Source of the DNA: a virus
IMG/VR virus record: IMGVR_UViG_3300020202_000064
Location: 30,000 to 93,999 of that record
Length of the DNA stretch: 64,000 nucleotides
Strand: one strand, 5' to 3'
Shown here piece after piece: positions 14,624-20,757 of the stretch (the stretch's first letter is position 1; every line of letters starts with the position of its first letter). The position numbers and the translations under genes are program-made. The notes below the pieces were generated by a model that saw only the letters and a list, made by a program, of their open reading frames with translations, was not told where the DNA came from and did no database searches.

Positions 14624-15187
14624 TTATTTCAGAGGGAATGCAACTGTATTTGTTGGGGCGCTATTGCCAGAAGAATTATAAGCGAACACACGATACCAAT
14701 ATGTACCAACGCCTATATTCGTATCAATAAATGTATTTATGTTAGCTGAAGTCGTACCTATAACAACAAAATTTTCCCCATCATTACTACGCTCTATTTT
14801 AAAACCAGTTTCGTTGCTGGAATTATCACTCCAAGTTAATGTTACTGACGATGGGACGCTTCTAACACTCACACTTTCTAATTTTAAATATGTATATAAA
14901 CTGTCAATTTTTCGCAATACTGTTTGTAAATCTGTATTTGTATTATTTTGATTTTCCTTCAAAGCCGCTAACTCTTGCAATGCCAAATCTCTCTCTTGTT
15001 GAGCTTGCGCTACAAGCTTTTCTTGATACACAGCATATAAATGCCATGCTATAATCTGAGAATTTTTTGCATCCCACGCGGATTGTGCTGGATAAGCGGG
15101 GCGAGGAACGGGGGTAATAGATGTAACTTGAGCTAATAAAACACTCGCCAAAGCAACAACGAAGAAACTAATAAGAATTTTTTTCAT
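14624..15187 (-). CDS. secreted protein with coiled coil and fibronectin type III domain
   Basis: Start MKKILISFFVVALASVLLAQ, a Sec signal peptide (about 20 residues; the Ala-Gln end fits cleavage). A Gln/Glu/Leu-rich coiled coil follows (about 60-100), then a Fn3 domain (VPSSVTLTWSDNSSNETGFKIERSNDGENF ... YWYRVFAYNSSGNSAPTNTV). Phage Fn3 domains usually bind carbohydrate or cell surface on virion proteins; a signal peptide on one is less usual and suggests export from the infected cell. It sits between tRNAs. Confidence 0.8.
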   Translation of the reverse strand: MKKILISFFVVALASVLLAQVTSITPVPRPAYPAQSAWDAKNSQIIAWHLYAVYQEKLVAQAQQERDLALQELAALKENQNNTNTDLQTVLRKIDSLYTYLKLESVSVRSVPSSVTLTWSDNSSNETGFKIERSNDGENFVVIGTTSANINTFIDTNIGVGTYWYRVFAYNSSGNSAPTNTVAFPLK

Positions 15188-15196
15188 AAAACAACT

Positions 15197-15272
15197 TGGT
15201 GCGATATAGGAGATTTGAACTCCTACCCCATGCTTGGAAGGCGCGTGTGCTGCCATTAAACACTAATATCGC
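15197..15272 (-). tRNA. tRNA-Gly (TCC)
   Basis: Acceptor GCGATAT/ATATCGC, A73, CCA; loop CTTCCAA gives UCC; T-arm AGGAG-TTCAAAT-CTCCT. Confidence 0.88.
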
Positions 15273-15282
15273 AAAATGGGTA

Positions 15283-15438
15283 TTAGCCCAAGATAAATCC
15301 GAGTACGAAAGCAACTACTGTCGAAATTAACGTCACTTTCATGCTAACCTGCTTGGCAAGAAACTGCTGAGTTTCCTCTTTGGCTTCATGCTTTAAGCGC
15401 GCTTTTGCCTCTTCAACGTGTTCTTTTAAATCGCTCAT
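15283..15438 (-). CDS. small tail-anchored membrane protein, 51 aa
   Basis: Frame MSDLKEHVEEAKARLKHEA ... with a single C-terminal transmembrane helix (LISTVVAFVLGFILG). The charged helix before it may be a coiled coil. A GTGTAA motif at 15462-15467 precedes the start by 23 nt. Confidence 0.55.
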   Translation of the reverse strand: MSDLKEHVEEAKARLKHEAKEETQQFLAKQVSMKVTLISTVVAFVLGFILG

Positions 15439-15461
15439 AGTATTGTTATGTTCAATCTAAA

Positions 15462-15467
15462 TTACAC
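15462..15467 (-). promoter_or_regulatory. GTGTAA motif before 15283-15438
   Basis: AAAGTGTAATTTAGATT, 23 nt upstream of the start codon. Confidence 0.5.
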
Positions 15468-15586
15468 TTTAAACTAGGGGCTTTACTCTAGCCCGACGGT
15501 ACAACAATCCACTGTTGCCATTGCGCCGCTTTTACATTAGCGGCAGAAAGCCCGCACATTTAAGCTGGCGGGGACTAACTATAGTC

Positions 15587-15662
15587 TGGTGGGCATGGCA
15601 GGAATCGAACCCGCAATCTTCACCGTGTAAAAGTGCCGCGTTAACCGTTACGCTACACGCCC
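15587..15662 (-). tRNA. tRNA-Val (TAC)
   Basis: Acceptor GGGCGTG/CATGCCC, A73, CCA; loop TTTACAC gives UAC; T-arm GCGGG-TTCGATT-CCTGC. Confidence 0.87.
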
Positions 15663-16081
15663 ATTTTCTATTCCAGTTTAGCCGCGATTCTGGTTTATCT
15701 CTACATTTCTCTAATCGGCTTTCGCCAATTCCCACCGTCAATAGATGGGTGCATCAACCCGGCCTCATCGATAAGCACTAATCTCAGCCTGTTTGACTTG
15801 CTACTACCATGAGGTATTAACGAATACGTGATAGGCTATGGTTTGTAAGCCATGCCGAGTATTCTCCCTATCGGTTGCTTTGTAGTCGCGAACTTCCTCT
15901 GACTTATGGAATGCGGGGTTCCTCTCTTTCGAGTTTGGCATACCGCATCTTACGTCCCTTTACGCACCATTCTCAGGCCGTGGCCTGATTAAAGGTTTCA
16001 CCTTTCGTCAGCGTAGAGTCGAATAGAAATTTTGCACCCCGGACGTAACAATCTATAGTCATTGGAATCCGGCCCGTCTCC
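15663..16081 (-). other. 418-nt spacer, highly structured
   Basis: No coding frame is supported. Hairpins include TCAGGCC-GT-GGCCTGA directly followed by AAAGGT-TTC-ACCTTT (15973-16004), AATGCGG..CCGCAT (about 15920-15950), and a tRNA-like patch near 15810-15880 with ATGG-CTTACAAA-CCAT inside GATAGG..CCTATC. It may hold a decayed tRNA or a structured ncRNA. Confidence 0.35.
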
Positions 16082-16567
16082 CTATAGTGTTTGTGCGGCC
16101 ACCCTCGACCGTAAAGTAAATTCATAATGAAGCATCGTTGAACGGGACAATAACCCCGGCGACACTTCCCAAGCTTTCGTATTATTTAGTAAAGAAATTC
16201 CTGCGTGTTCAAACGCCGCATAAATCAATTCAGAGCAAAACCACTTGTCTTTCGAACCGCCCGATTCAGATTCACGAGAAAGGAAACGAAGTACCATGGT
16301 AATGTCGTACTTCTTACCCACTTGAGCATAAAGGAACTGGCTGATTTTACGGAATTGTTCCGACGTAACTTCAGTCGAATACATATCAATATATTCGTCC
16401 TTCTTAAATTTGTACTTCTGGAATTTACGAACACCGTAAAAACGGGTGGCCTCAATTACGTCTTTTTCCAATGATATACTTACATGTGAATATTTACTAC
16501 GAGTTTGCCAACGAATAATTTTATCAAAAATAGAGTTAGCTGAATGTAATCCAATGTAGATTTTCAT
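16082..16567 (-). CDS. permuted NlpC/P60 (YiiX-like) cysteine hydrolase
   Basis: SKYSHVSISLEKDVIEATRFYGV gives the conserved His and following acidic/strand element, and DKWFCSELIYAAFEHAGISL gives the Cys in the circularly permuted NlpC/P60 order (His first, Cys late). QVGKKYD between them is also typical. Family members are amidases or acyltransferases that act on peptidoglycan or lipids. The gene stops with TAG, rare in this window and notable because the next gene upstream is a CUA tRNA; read-through would add 27 residues before a TGA. ATG is 8 nt after a GTGTAA motif. Confidence 0.8.
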   Translation of the reverse strand: MKIYIGLHSANSIFDKIIRWQTRSKYSHVSISLEKDVIEATRFYGVRKFQKYKFKKDEYIDMYSTEVTSEQFRKISQFLYAQVGKKYDITMVLRFLSRESESGGSKDKWFCSELIYAAFEHAGISLLNNTKAWEVSPGLLSRSTMLHYEFTLRSRVAAQTL

Positions 16568-16575
16568 ACATTAAG

Positions 16576-16581
16576 TTACAC
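16576..16581 (-). promoter_or_regulatory. GTGTAA motif before 16082-16567
   Basis: TTTAGTGTAACTTAATGT then ATG, 8-nt spacing; lies just after the CCA of the CUA tRNA. Confidence 0.55.
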
Positions 16582-16587
16582 TAAATT

Positions 16588-16665
16588 TGGCGCGGGAGGT
16601 GGGCTTCGAACCCACAACCTTGAAATTTAGAGTTTCCTGCTCTGAACCAGTTGAGCTACTCCCGC
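16588..16665 (-). tRNA. putative amber-suppressor tRNA (anticodon CTA)
   Basis: A fully canonical tRNA: acceptor GCGGGAG/CTCCCGC, T8 A9, D-arm GCTC..GAGC with GG, T-arm GTGGG-TTCGAAG-CCCAC, G73, CCA. Standard numbering places C34-T35-A36 in loop CTCTAAA between GGAAA and TTTCA, so the anticodon is CUA, which reads UAG. G73 would fit Gln. The adjacent gene at 16725-17003 has two in-frame TAG codons. Charging identity is unknown. Confidence 0.85.
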
Positions 16666-16724
16666 AATAAGCCCGAATAAATCGGGCACTAAATTACTAT
16701 TTCTACGATGTATCCTATTTCAAA
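16666..16724 (-). other. short hairpin spacer
   Basis: Contains GCCCG-AATAAAT-CGGGC (16670-16687), a 5-bp hairpin between the CUA tRNA and the recoded small gene. Confidence 0.35.
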
Positions 16725-17003
16725 TCAATCACCCCCTTTCTTGCCGCTCGCGGCTCGAATATGGGCAGTGCCATCCGAAATATCTATATCAACATTTTTA
16801 AATCTCAAACTTCCCTTAGTATGTTGATTATCAGGGGTTTCTTTTGTGGAAAAGGGAACTTCGCAATCCACATGGTTAACGTAGTACGTTATACCTTTTG
16901 TCTTAATTACCCACGGGGCAATTCGACTATCGAACAAGTGTGCCTTATTAAAATGGAACACTGCTTCTTTACAATTCTGAACCTAATGTTCTTCCTATTT
17001 CAT
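16725..17003 (-). CDS. hypothetical protein with two in-frame TAG codons near its start
   Basis: The uninterrupted part from a GTG at 16959-16961 encodes VFHFNKAHLFDSRIAPWVI... A better start is the ATG at 17001-17003: it lies 11 nt after a GTGTAA motif, as for other genes here, and the frame reads ATG AAA TAG GAA GAA CAT TAG GTT CAG ... straight into the same protein. Both TAGs would be sense codons if the CUA tRNA one gene away is active, giving 92 residues. If not, translation would start at GTG. No family recognised. Confidence 0.55.
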
Positions 17004-17014
17004 GTCAGTATATA

Positions 17015-17020
17015 TTACAC
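17015..17020 (-). promoter_or_regulatory. GTGTAA motif before the TAG-containing gene
   Basis: AAGTGTAATATATACTGAC then ATG at 17003; 11-nt spacing. Confidence 0.55.
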
Positions 17021-17082
17021 TTATTTTTGTTGTTCGTGCAAACTAAAATCTTCAATTTTACATCAAACCGAAGGTTTGAAAA

Positions 17083-17158
17083 TGGAGGCAGCGCCGTGAA
17101 TTTAACAACGGTTCTTCCAACTTTGCGGTCGGACGGATTAGCGTCTTCCTCCGCTGCC
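17083..17158 (-). tRNA. tRNA-like, probable Cys (GCA), divergent
   Basis: Acceptor GGCAGCG/CGCTGCC, U73 (as in Cys), CCA. The anticodon stem CCGAC/GTTGG leaves a six-base loop CGCAAA containing GCA. D- and T-arms are irregular. A second, more regular Cys tRNA is at 20570. Confidence 0.5.
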
Positions 17159-17308
17159 ATATTTATAACCTAGCAGCCCCACTGCAACCCGTATAGCATA
17201 ACAATTTAGGTTAGAACTGTTCGTATGCCGATTACTTCATGATTAGGAGCAACCCTATTATTTTTCATACTACACCCGATGGTGCCACCGATTTTTGTCA
17301 TTATAAAT
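17159..17308 (-). other. spacer with 7-bp closed structure
   Basis: TAACCTA ... TAGGTTA (about 17168-17215) pair over 7 bp and enclose GCAG-CCCCA-CTGC. No gene found. Possibly a small structured RNA. Confidence 0.3.
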
Positions 17309-17384
17309 TGGTGTGCCGTGCGAGACTCGAACTCGCGATATCCAACTTGGCAAGCTGGCGCAATAGCCACTATGCGAACGACAC
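17309..17384 (-). tRNA. tRNA-Gly (GCC)
   Basis: Acceptor GTGTCGT/ACGGCAC, A73, CCA; arm CCAGC-TTGCCAA-GTTGG gives GCC; T-arm GCGAG-TTCGAGT-CTCGC. Confidence 0.9.
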
Positions 17385-17433
17385 AGAAGAACGCCTCTTA
17401 ATCGGAGACGAGAATCGAAATTCTTTATTTTTA

Positions 17434-17508
17434 TGGTAGCACACGGCGGCGTTTGAATCCGCTGCTCCAACTTATGAGGATGGCGAGTTACCTATACTCT
17501 ACGGTGCA
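17434..17508 (-). tRNA. tRNA, anticodon CAT, weak acceptor stem
   Basis: D-arm GAGT..ACTC and loop CTCATAA give CAU; CCA encoded. The acceptor is TGCACCG against GTGTGCT, with a 1-72 mismatch and two further mismatches. A 1-72 mismatch is a feature of initiator tRNA, but the G-C run of an initiator anticodon stem is absent. May be decaying. Confidence 0.5.
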
Positions 17509-17549
17509 ATAAGGGGAATCGATATTGTTAGGTATCTATTCCCATCGTT

Positions 17550-17915
17550 TCAACCCTGCATCTTTTTCAACTTATCTTCTAACTGCTTTAATTGATATTC
17601 CAACTGATTCACTTTACCAGCATATTGCATGTTCTGGAATTGAACCAGAGCAATTTGTTTTTCAAGCTGTAATTTCTCGTTCAATAATTCATTATATTTA
17701 TCAGATACATCAGGATTTGCTTTTAACTTTGAAATCTCCAACTCCAATGAAGTAATTTTTTCTTTAAGAACATCTGATGCAGAAAGTTTTAAGAAAAAAC
17801 TATTAATAAATTCCAACTTGGTCTTTAAAATCGAAATTTCAGTATCAAGAGATTCAATTGTCGCTTTGAGTTGAAGGTTATTCGCTAATAAGGCGGTGCG
17901 TGTGACATAGGTCAT
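17550..17915 (-). CDS. coiled-coil protein, 121 aa
   Basis: Almost the whole chain has heptad-like Leu/Ile/Lys/Glu spacing (LKATIESLDTEISILKTKLEFI, VLKEKITSLELEISKLKA, LNEKLQLEKQIALVQFQ, LEYQLKQLEDKLKKM). Probably an elongated dimer or trimer; function unknown. Start ATG is 8 nt from a GTGTAA motif. Confidence 0.65.
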   Translation of the reverse strand: MTYVTRTALLANNLQLKATIESLDTEISILKTKLEFINSFFLKLSASDVLKEKITSLELEISKLKANPDVSDKYNELLNEKLQLEKQIALVQFQNMQYAGKVNQLEYQLKQLEDKLKKMQG

Positions 17916-17923
17916 ATATATAG

Positions 17924-17929
17924 TTACAC
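17924..17929 (-). promoter_or_regulatory. GTGTAA motif before 17550-17915
   Basis: TTTGGTGTAACTATATAT then ATG; 8-nt spacing. Confidence 0.55.
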
Positions 17930-17938
17930 CAAAAATAA

Positions 17939-18016
17939 TGGTGGCTACATAGGGATTCGAACCCTAAAAATTCACGTTCTAAGCGCGACACGTCTAGCCA
18001 GTTGCGTCATGTAGCC
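17939..18016 (-). tRNA. tRNA, anticodon TAG (Leu), short variable loop
   Basis: Acceptor GGCTACA/TGTAGCC, A73, CCA; arm TCGCG-CTTAGAA-CGTGA gives UAG; T-arm TAGGG-TTCGAAT-CCCTA. Lacks the long variable arm of typical Leu tRNAs. Confidence 0.8.
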
Positions 18017-18057
18017 TAATAGCACGCACAAGTTTTACGTTGTGCGGCTTTGTTGTC

Positions 18058-18138
18058 TTACTTATCGCGAGGACGGTATTCGTTGTCATAAATGACAATA
18101 AGACCGAGCATCACGAGGACAGAGAAGAAGGCAATCAT
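18058..18138 (-). CDS. 26-aa membrane peptide
   Basis: MIAFFSVLVMLGLIVIYDNEYRPRDK: one transmembrane helix plus a charged tail. A good ribosome site (AAAGGA) lies 7-8 nt upstream, uncommon in this window. Follows the 54-aa membrane protein gene by about 20 nt. Confidence 0.5.
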   Translation of the reverse strand: MIAFFSVLVMLGLIVIYDNEYRPRDK

Positions 18139-18157
18139 CTTGCTTTCCTTTCTTGTT

Positions 18158-18322
18158 TTAGGTGCCGTCGTCCCGTAGGATAGGCGGCAGATAAATGGCT
18201 GTCTTGTTTGAATTTGAATCAAAATATTTCGGGTCAGAGCCGAATGTAATAACCAAGTTATACGACAAGACAATAACGATGCCCAAATCCATCAACGCTG
18301 GATAAACGCGAATTACTTTCAT
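18158..18322 (-). CDS. 54-aa membrane protein
   Basis: MKVIRVYPALMDLGIVIVLSYNLVITFGSD... has one hydrophobic helix (about residues 10-28) and a polar C-terminus. AAAGGTGG lies about 5 nt before the ATG. Together with the next 26-aa peptide it makes a two-gene membrane unit. Confidence 0.5.
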   Translation of the reverse strand: MKVIRVYPALMDLGIVIVLSYNLVITFGSDPKYFDSNSNKTAIYLPPILRDDGT

Positions 18323-18439
18323 TCCACCTTTCGGCGCGGGCGTAATCGACCATTTTTACTTCACGTAGTAGTTGTTTTTATTTGATTTGCTGTGTGGGCG
18401 TCTACGAATCTACGATTCTATTATAAATCGAAGATTTAA

Positions 18440-18531
18440 TTGGCAGTCCTCCCCGGACTCGAACCGGGACATCTATTTCTAGATATGACAGCTTCAAAGG
18501 CTGTTGTGCTAACCAATTACACTAGAGGACA
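18440..18531 (-). tRNA. tRNA-Gln (TTG) with inserted variable-arm hairpin
   Basis: Acceptor TGTCCTC/GAGGACT with the weak 1-72 pair and G73 typical of Gln, CCA. Arm ACAGC-CTTTGAA-GCTGT gives UUG. The variable region holds a perfect ATCTA-GAAA-TAGAT hairpin, not expected in Gln tRNA. Confidence 0.85.
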
Positions 18532-18552
18532 ATAAAATCGGTCATGATTTGC

Positions 18553-18558
18553 GTGTAA
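18553..18558 (+). promoter_or_regulatory. GTGTAA motif before the HNH gene at 18580
   Basis: CGTGTAATTAAC on the plus strand, 21 nt upstream of the HNH ATG. Confidence 0.45.
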
Positions 18559-18579
18559 TTAACATGAGTAAGTTAATTT

Positions 18580-19032
18580 ATGAGTAAATCATCAGAGGCC
18601 GTTAAAAAATGGAGAAAAGCAACTAAACAACGAATAATTGATGCTATGGGCAAACAGTGTCAATGTTGTGGGTATAATAGATGTAACGAGTGTTTAGATT
18701 TACATCATTTGGACCCAAACGAAAAGGAACTAAGTTTTGGAGCGATAAGGGCGAACCCAATCGCTTGGTCGAAAATTGTAGAAGAGTTAAGAAAATGTAT
18801 ATTAGTGTGTAGAAATTGCCATGGAGAAATACATAATAACAATCTTCCAATTCCAAACAACTATTGTAAATTTGACGAATCCTATTCAGAATACAAAATT
18901 GTATCCGAAGAACTTGCGTCTAAGTGTCCAAAATGCGGGGACCAAAAATTAACAATACATAAATTCTGTTCCCAGAATTGTGCAAAACGTGGACGTAAAT
19001 TGGCTATACAGGTTGGAGCCGCCCCAACATAA
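18580..19032 (+). CDS. HNH homing-type endonuclease, 150 aa
   Basis: CQCCGYNRCNECLDLHHLDPNEKELSF ... CILVCRNCHGEIHNN is a clear HNH with two CxxC ligands. A second zinc finger is at the C-terminus (CPKCGDQK ... KFCSQNCAKRG). Plus strand, against the array. The last codons (VGAAPT) run antisense through the 3' end of the following tRNA-Asn, so the gene ends inside the tRNA. Confidence 0.88.
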   Translation: MSKSSEAVKKWRKATKQRIIDAMGKQCQCCGYNRCNECLDLHHLDPNEKELSFGAIRANPIAWSKIVEELRKCILVCRNCHGEIHNNNLPIPNNYCKFDESYSEYKIVSEELASKCPKCGDQKLTIHKFCSQNCAKRGRKLAIQVGAAPT

Positions 19033-19094
19033 GATTTTATTCTTCACTCGCTTAACAGGCGAAGCCAGCTAACTTAGCTATCTGGGTCTGCATA
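19001..19094 (-). tRNA. tRNA-Asn (GTT) with long variable arm
   Basis: Acceptor TATGCAG/CTGTATA, G73, CCA; D-arm CCAG..CTGG; arm TTCGC-CTGTTAA-GCGAG gives GUU. Variable region includes AAGA-ATAAAA-TCTT. The T-loop is GGCGGCT instead of TTCRA-type, so tertiary structure must differ. Confidence 0.7.
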
Positions 19095-19099
19095 ATAGA

Positions 19100-19173
19100 T
19101 GGCTCCGGAAATTCGGGTCGAACGAATGATTTTTGGGTAACAGCCAAACGTGATGCCACTTCACTATACCGGA
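19100..19173 (-). tRNA. tRNA-Asn (GTT)
   Basis: Acceptor TCCGGTA/TTCCGGA (one T-T mismatch), G73, CCA; arm TTTGG-CTGTTAC-CCAAA gives GUU; T-arm ATTCG-TTCGACC-CGAAT. A standard Asn tRNA beside the unusual one at 19001. Confidence 0.87.
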
Positions 19174-19179
19174 ATAAAA

Positions 19180-19259
19180 CTAAGTTCCTTGTGCCTTTTA
19201 TTAACCGGTGGCAAAGCCCGTCTCCTGATTATGTCATAGATATTGCTGTATGAACTTAA
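19180..19259 (-). ncRNA. TAAG/CTTAG structured element D
   Basis: Ends TTAAGTTC-ATACAGC and GAACTTAG pair (GTTC:GAAC). Inside, CTTTGCC and GGCACAAG nearly pair around ACCGG, recalling the acceptor/linker part of element A. Lies between the interrupted tRNA and tRNA-Asn. Confidence 0.55.
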
Positions 19260-19262
19260 AAG

Positions 19263-19400
19263 TGGAACGTATGGGATTCGAACCCATATCGACGAACTTT
19301 ACGCCCGTCTCGTAAGATTATCTTATATATTCTTTTACCGGTGCGAATATATCACTTCATCAAACTACTTGTGGAGCTTTGACCATTAAGCTAACGTCCC
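19263..19400 (-). tRNA. tRNA-like gene interrupted by about 60 nt
   Basis: 5' part GGGACGT-TA-GCTTAATGGTCAAAGC (acceptor and D-arm) and 3' part ATGGG-TTCGAAT-CCCAT-ACGTTCC-A (T-arm and acceptor) match, but they are 138 nt apart overall. The extra region contains ATATATTC..GAATATAT (8 bp) and AAGAT-A-ATCTT. CCA is not encoded and no clear anticodon arm is found. An intron-like insertion or a very long variable arm are both possible. Confidence 0.5.
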
Positions 19401-19436
19401 ATAAATCGTAGATTTACATAAACCTACGGTTTAATA

Positions 19437-19584
19437 CTAAGCGCAACGCATTTACAGCGCGCGACTGAATGGCTTTTGTATTAGGCACCATCATTTCCTC
19501 GTGCAACCCGCCTCACTTCATCTTTCGATGGTGATTGGATGTTTGCACATCATCGATAAGTTTATTATCGCTGTATGCGCTTAA
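19437..19584 (-). ncRNA. TAAG/CTTAG structured element E
   Basis: Ends TTAAGCGC-ATACAGC and GCGCTTAG pair (GCGC:GCGC). Inside: CGATAA-GTTTA-TTATCG, and CACCATC..GATGGTG enclosing CATC-GAAA-GATG. Directly downstream of element G with 3 nt between them. Confidence 0.55.
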
Positions 19585-19587
19585 AAC

Positions 19588-19730
19588 CTAAGTATAACGA
19601 AAAGTTTAGGCTCTTTTCGCGTTCCTAAAAAGCATGGAGAAGCTTTTCAATCTAACAGTTATGGAATGTCAGCCGGTGCCGCCCCGAAGGGTAGCGTCTT
19701 GTTAAGATAAGGATTGCTGTATATACTTAT
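19588..19730 (-). ncRNA. TAAG/CTTAG structured element G
   Basis: Ends ATAAGTAT-ATACAGC and ATACTTAG pair (GTAT:ATAC). Its first base is the last A of the CCA of tRNA-Ser(GGA). Interior is GC-richer (CCCTTCGGGG) with no clear tRNA. Confidence 0.55.
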
Positions 19731-19821
19731 GGCGGTGAGGGCGAGAATCGAACTCGCGGGGCAACTTTCGTCACCCTTTTGCTTTCCAAGCAAATGCATT
19801 AGGCCGCTCTGCCACCTCACC
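19730..19821 (-). tRNA. tRNA-Ser (GGA)
   Basis: Acceptor GGTGAGG/CCTCACC, G73, CCA; class II variable arm; arm TTTGC-TTGGAAA-GCAAA gives GGA. Confidence 0.92.
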
Positions 19822-19825
19822 AAGA

Positions 19826-20026
19826 TTACGCAATTTCTGCGAATCGCTTTTTAAAATAATTACTGGTCTCGTCCGGGGTGTGCCGCAAGAACAGTTGCTC
19901 GTCAATCTCATCAAACGCTCTGAAATCACCATTAGATGCGGCAATCAACGCGTCGCTAAGTTCTGGCGAACATTCGAACCTAAAGCCGAATGAATCCCAG
20001 ATTTCTTTAAATCTTTCGTATGTCAT
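19826..20026 (-). CDS. hypothetical protein, 66 aa
   Basis: MTYERFKEIWDSFGFRFECSPELSDALIAASNGDFRAFDEIDEQLF...: acidic, helical, soluble. It fills the space between tRNA-Lys(CTT) and tRNA-Ser(GGA). No family recognised. Confidence 0.55.
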   Translation of the reverse strand: MTYERFKEIWDSFGFRFECSPELSDALIAASNGDFRAFDEIDEQLFLRHTPDETSNYFKKRFAEIA

Positions 20027-20029
20027 AAT

Positions 20030-20117
20030 TGGTGGTCCCGGTGGGATTCGAACCCACAGTGAGCTTACGCTTTCGGCTTAAGAGGCCGGACTAATCAACC
20101 GTTCTAGGCACGGAACC
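20030..20117 (-). tRNA. tRNA, Lys (CTT) with long variable arm
   Basis: Acceptor GGTTCCG/CGGGACC, A73, CCA; loop CTCTTAA between CGGC and GCCG gives CUU. Variable region about 16 nt with AGC-GTAA-GCT, unlike normal Lys tRNAs. Confidence 0.7.
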
Positions 20118-20121
20118 AAAT

Positions 20122-20190
20122 TGGTGGAGATGGAGGGCTTCGATTCCCTCGTGTCCGATACTTCGTATTTCCATTCTTGTTACATGCTTA
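20122..20190 (-). pseudogene. tRNA 3' fragment
   Basis: GAGGG..CCCTC T-arm, CATCTCC, A and CCA are present, but no matching GGAGATG 5' half is found on either side. Upstream lies CTAAGCATGTAACAAG, reminiscent of the TAAG element 5' end. Confidence 0.4.
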
Positions 20191-20250
20191 GAATCACTTG
20201 ATAATATCGTTTTCGGTTTGATTCTACCAAACGACATTTGACGGTTATAT

Positions 20251-20288
20251 AATCAGCTTCTATCAACCAGTCAATTTTAAAGCTGATT
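20251..20288 (-). other. 9-bp hairpin in spacer
   Basis: AATCAGCTT ... AAGCTGATT pair perfectly over 9 bp around a 20-nt loop. The rest of 20191-20347 shows no gene. Confidence 0.35.
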
Positions 20289-20347
20289 CCCGATGATGAC
20301 GAGTGGCCCAATTTATCGGCGGTCAATTGGAACTCGGTTAGCCGCAA

Positions 20348-20467
20348 TTAAGCAGCGTAAGCATAAACTTCTGTTTTCTTAGCGTTTATTTTGTGATACG
20401 TTTTACGACGTGGCATCATTGTCGGCATGGAATGTAAACCTACGTATTGGATAGAATCCAAATACAT
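20348..20467 (-). CDS. hypothetical protein, 39 aa
   Basis: MYLDSIQYVGLHSMPTMMPRRKTYHKINAKKTEVYAYAA, basic. Lies after tRNA-Lys(TTT). Short and without motif, so uncertain. Confidence 0.35.
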   Translation of the reverse strand: MYLDSIQYVGLHSMPTMMPRRKTYHKINAKKTEVYAYAA

Positions 20468-20482
20468 CCCCAAAAGAAATAT

Positions 20483-20560
20483 TGGTGCGCCCCGAGGGAG
20501 TTGAACCCTCACGATGGTCCGCTTAAAAGGCGGCTGCTCGTCCACTGTAGCTTGAGGCGC
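20483..20560 (-). tRNA. tRNA-Lys (TTT)
   Basis: Acceptor GCGCCTC/GGGGCGC, A73, CCA; loop CTTTTAA gives UUU; T-arm GAGGG-TTCAACT-CCCTC. Confidence 0.9.
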
Positions 20561-20569
20561 ATATTAAAA

Positions 20570-20644
20570 TGGAGTCCCTAGCGGCTTACGAGACCGCGTA
20601 TGAATCTTTTGCAGAGATTTGCATTTCCTCTTTGCTATAGGGAC
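20570..20644 (-). tRNA. tRNA-Cys (GCA)
   Basis: Acceptor GTCCCTA/TAGGGAC, U73, CCA; arm AATCT-CTGCAAA-AGATT gives GCA. T-loop CTCGTAA is slightly unusual. Confidence 0.87.
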
Positions 20645-20652
20645 ATAAAAAT

Positions 20653-20755
20653 TGGCGGAAGAGGCAAGATTCGAACTCGCACGCGCTATGGTTTACATAT
20701 CGCCCTCGCATTTCAAGTGCGCTGCCGCTAGGCCATATCCTCGGCTTACTCTTCC
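20653..20755 (-). tRNA. tRNA-Ser (TGA), enlarged arms
   Basis: Acceptor GGAAGAG/CTCTTCC, G73, CCA; loop CTTGAAA gives UGA. D-loop is large and the variable arm has an 8-bp stem GCGATATG/CATAGCGC with one mismatch, making 103 nt. Confidence 0.87.
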
Positions 20756-20757
20756 AT

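Noticed and set aside
15663-16081. tmRNA or RNase P RNA
   Set aside because: No tRNA-Ala-like ends with a tag frame, and no conserved RNase P blocks, could be found by eye.
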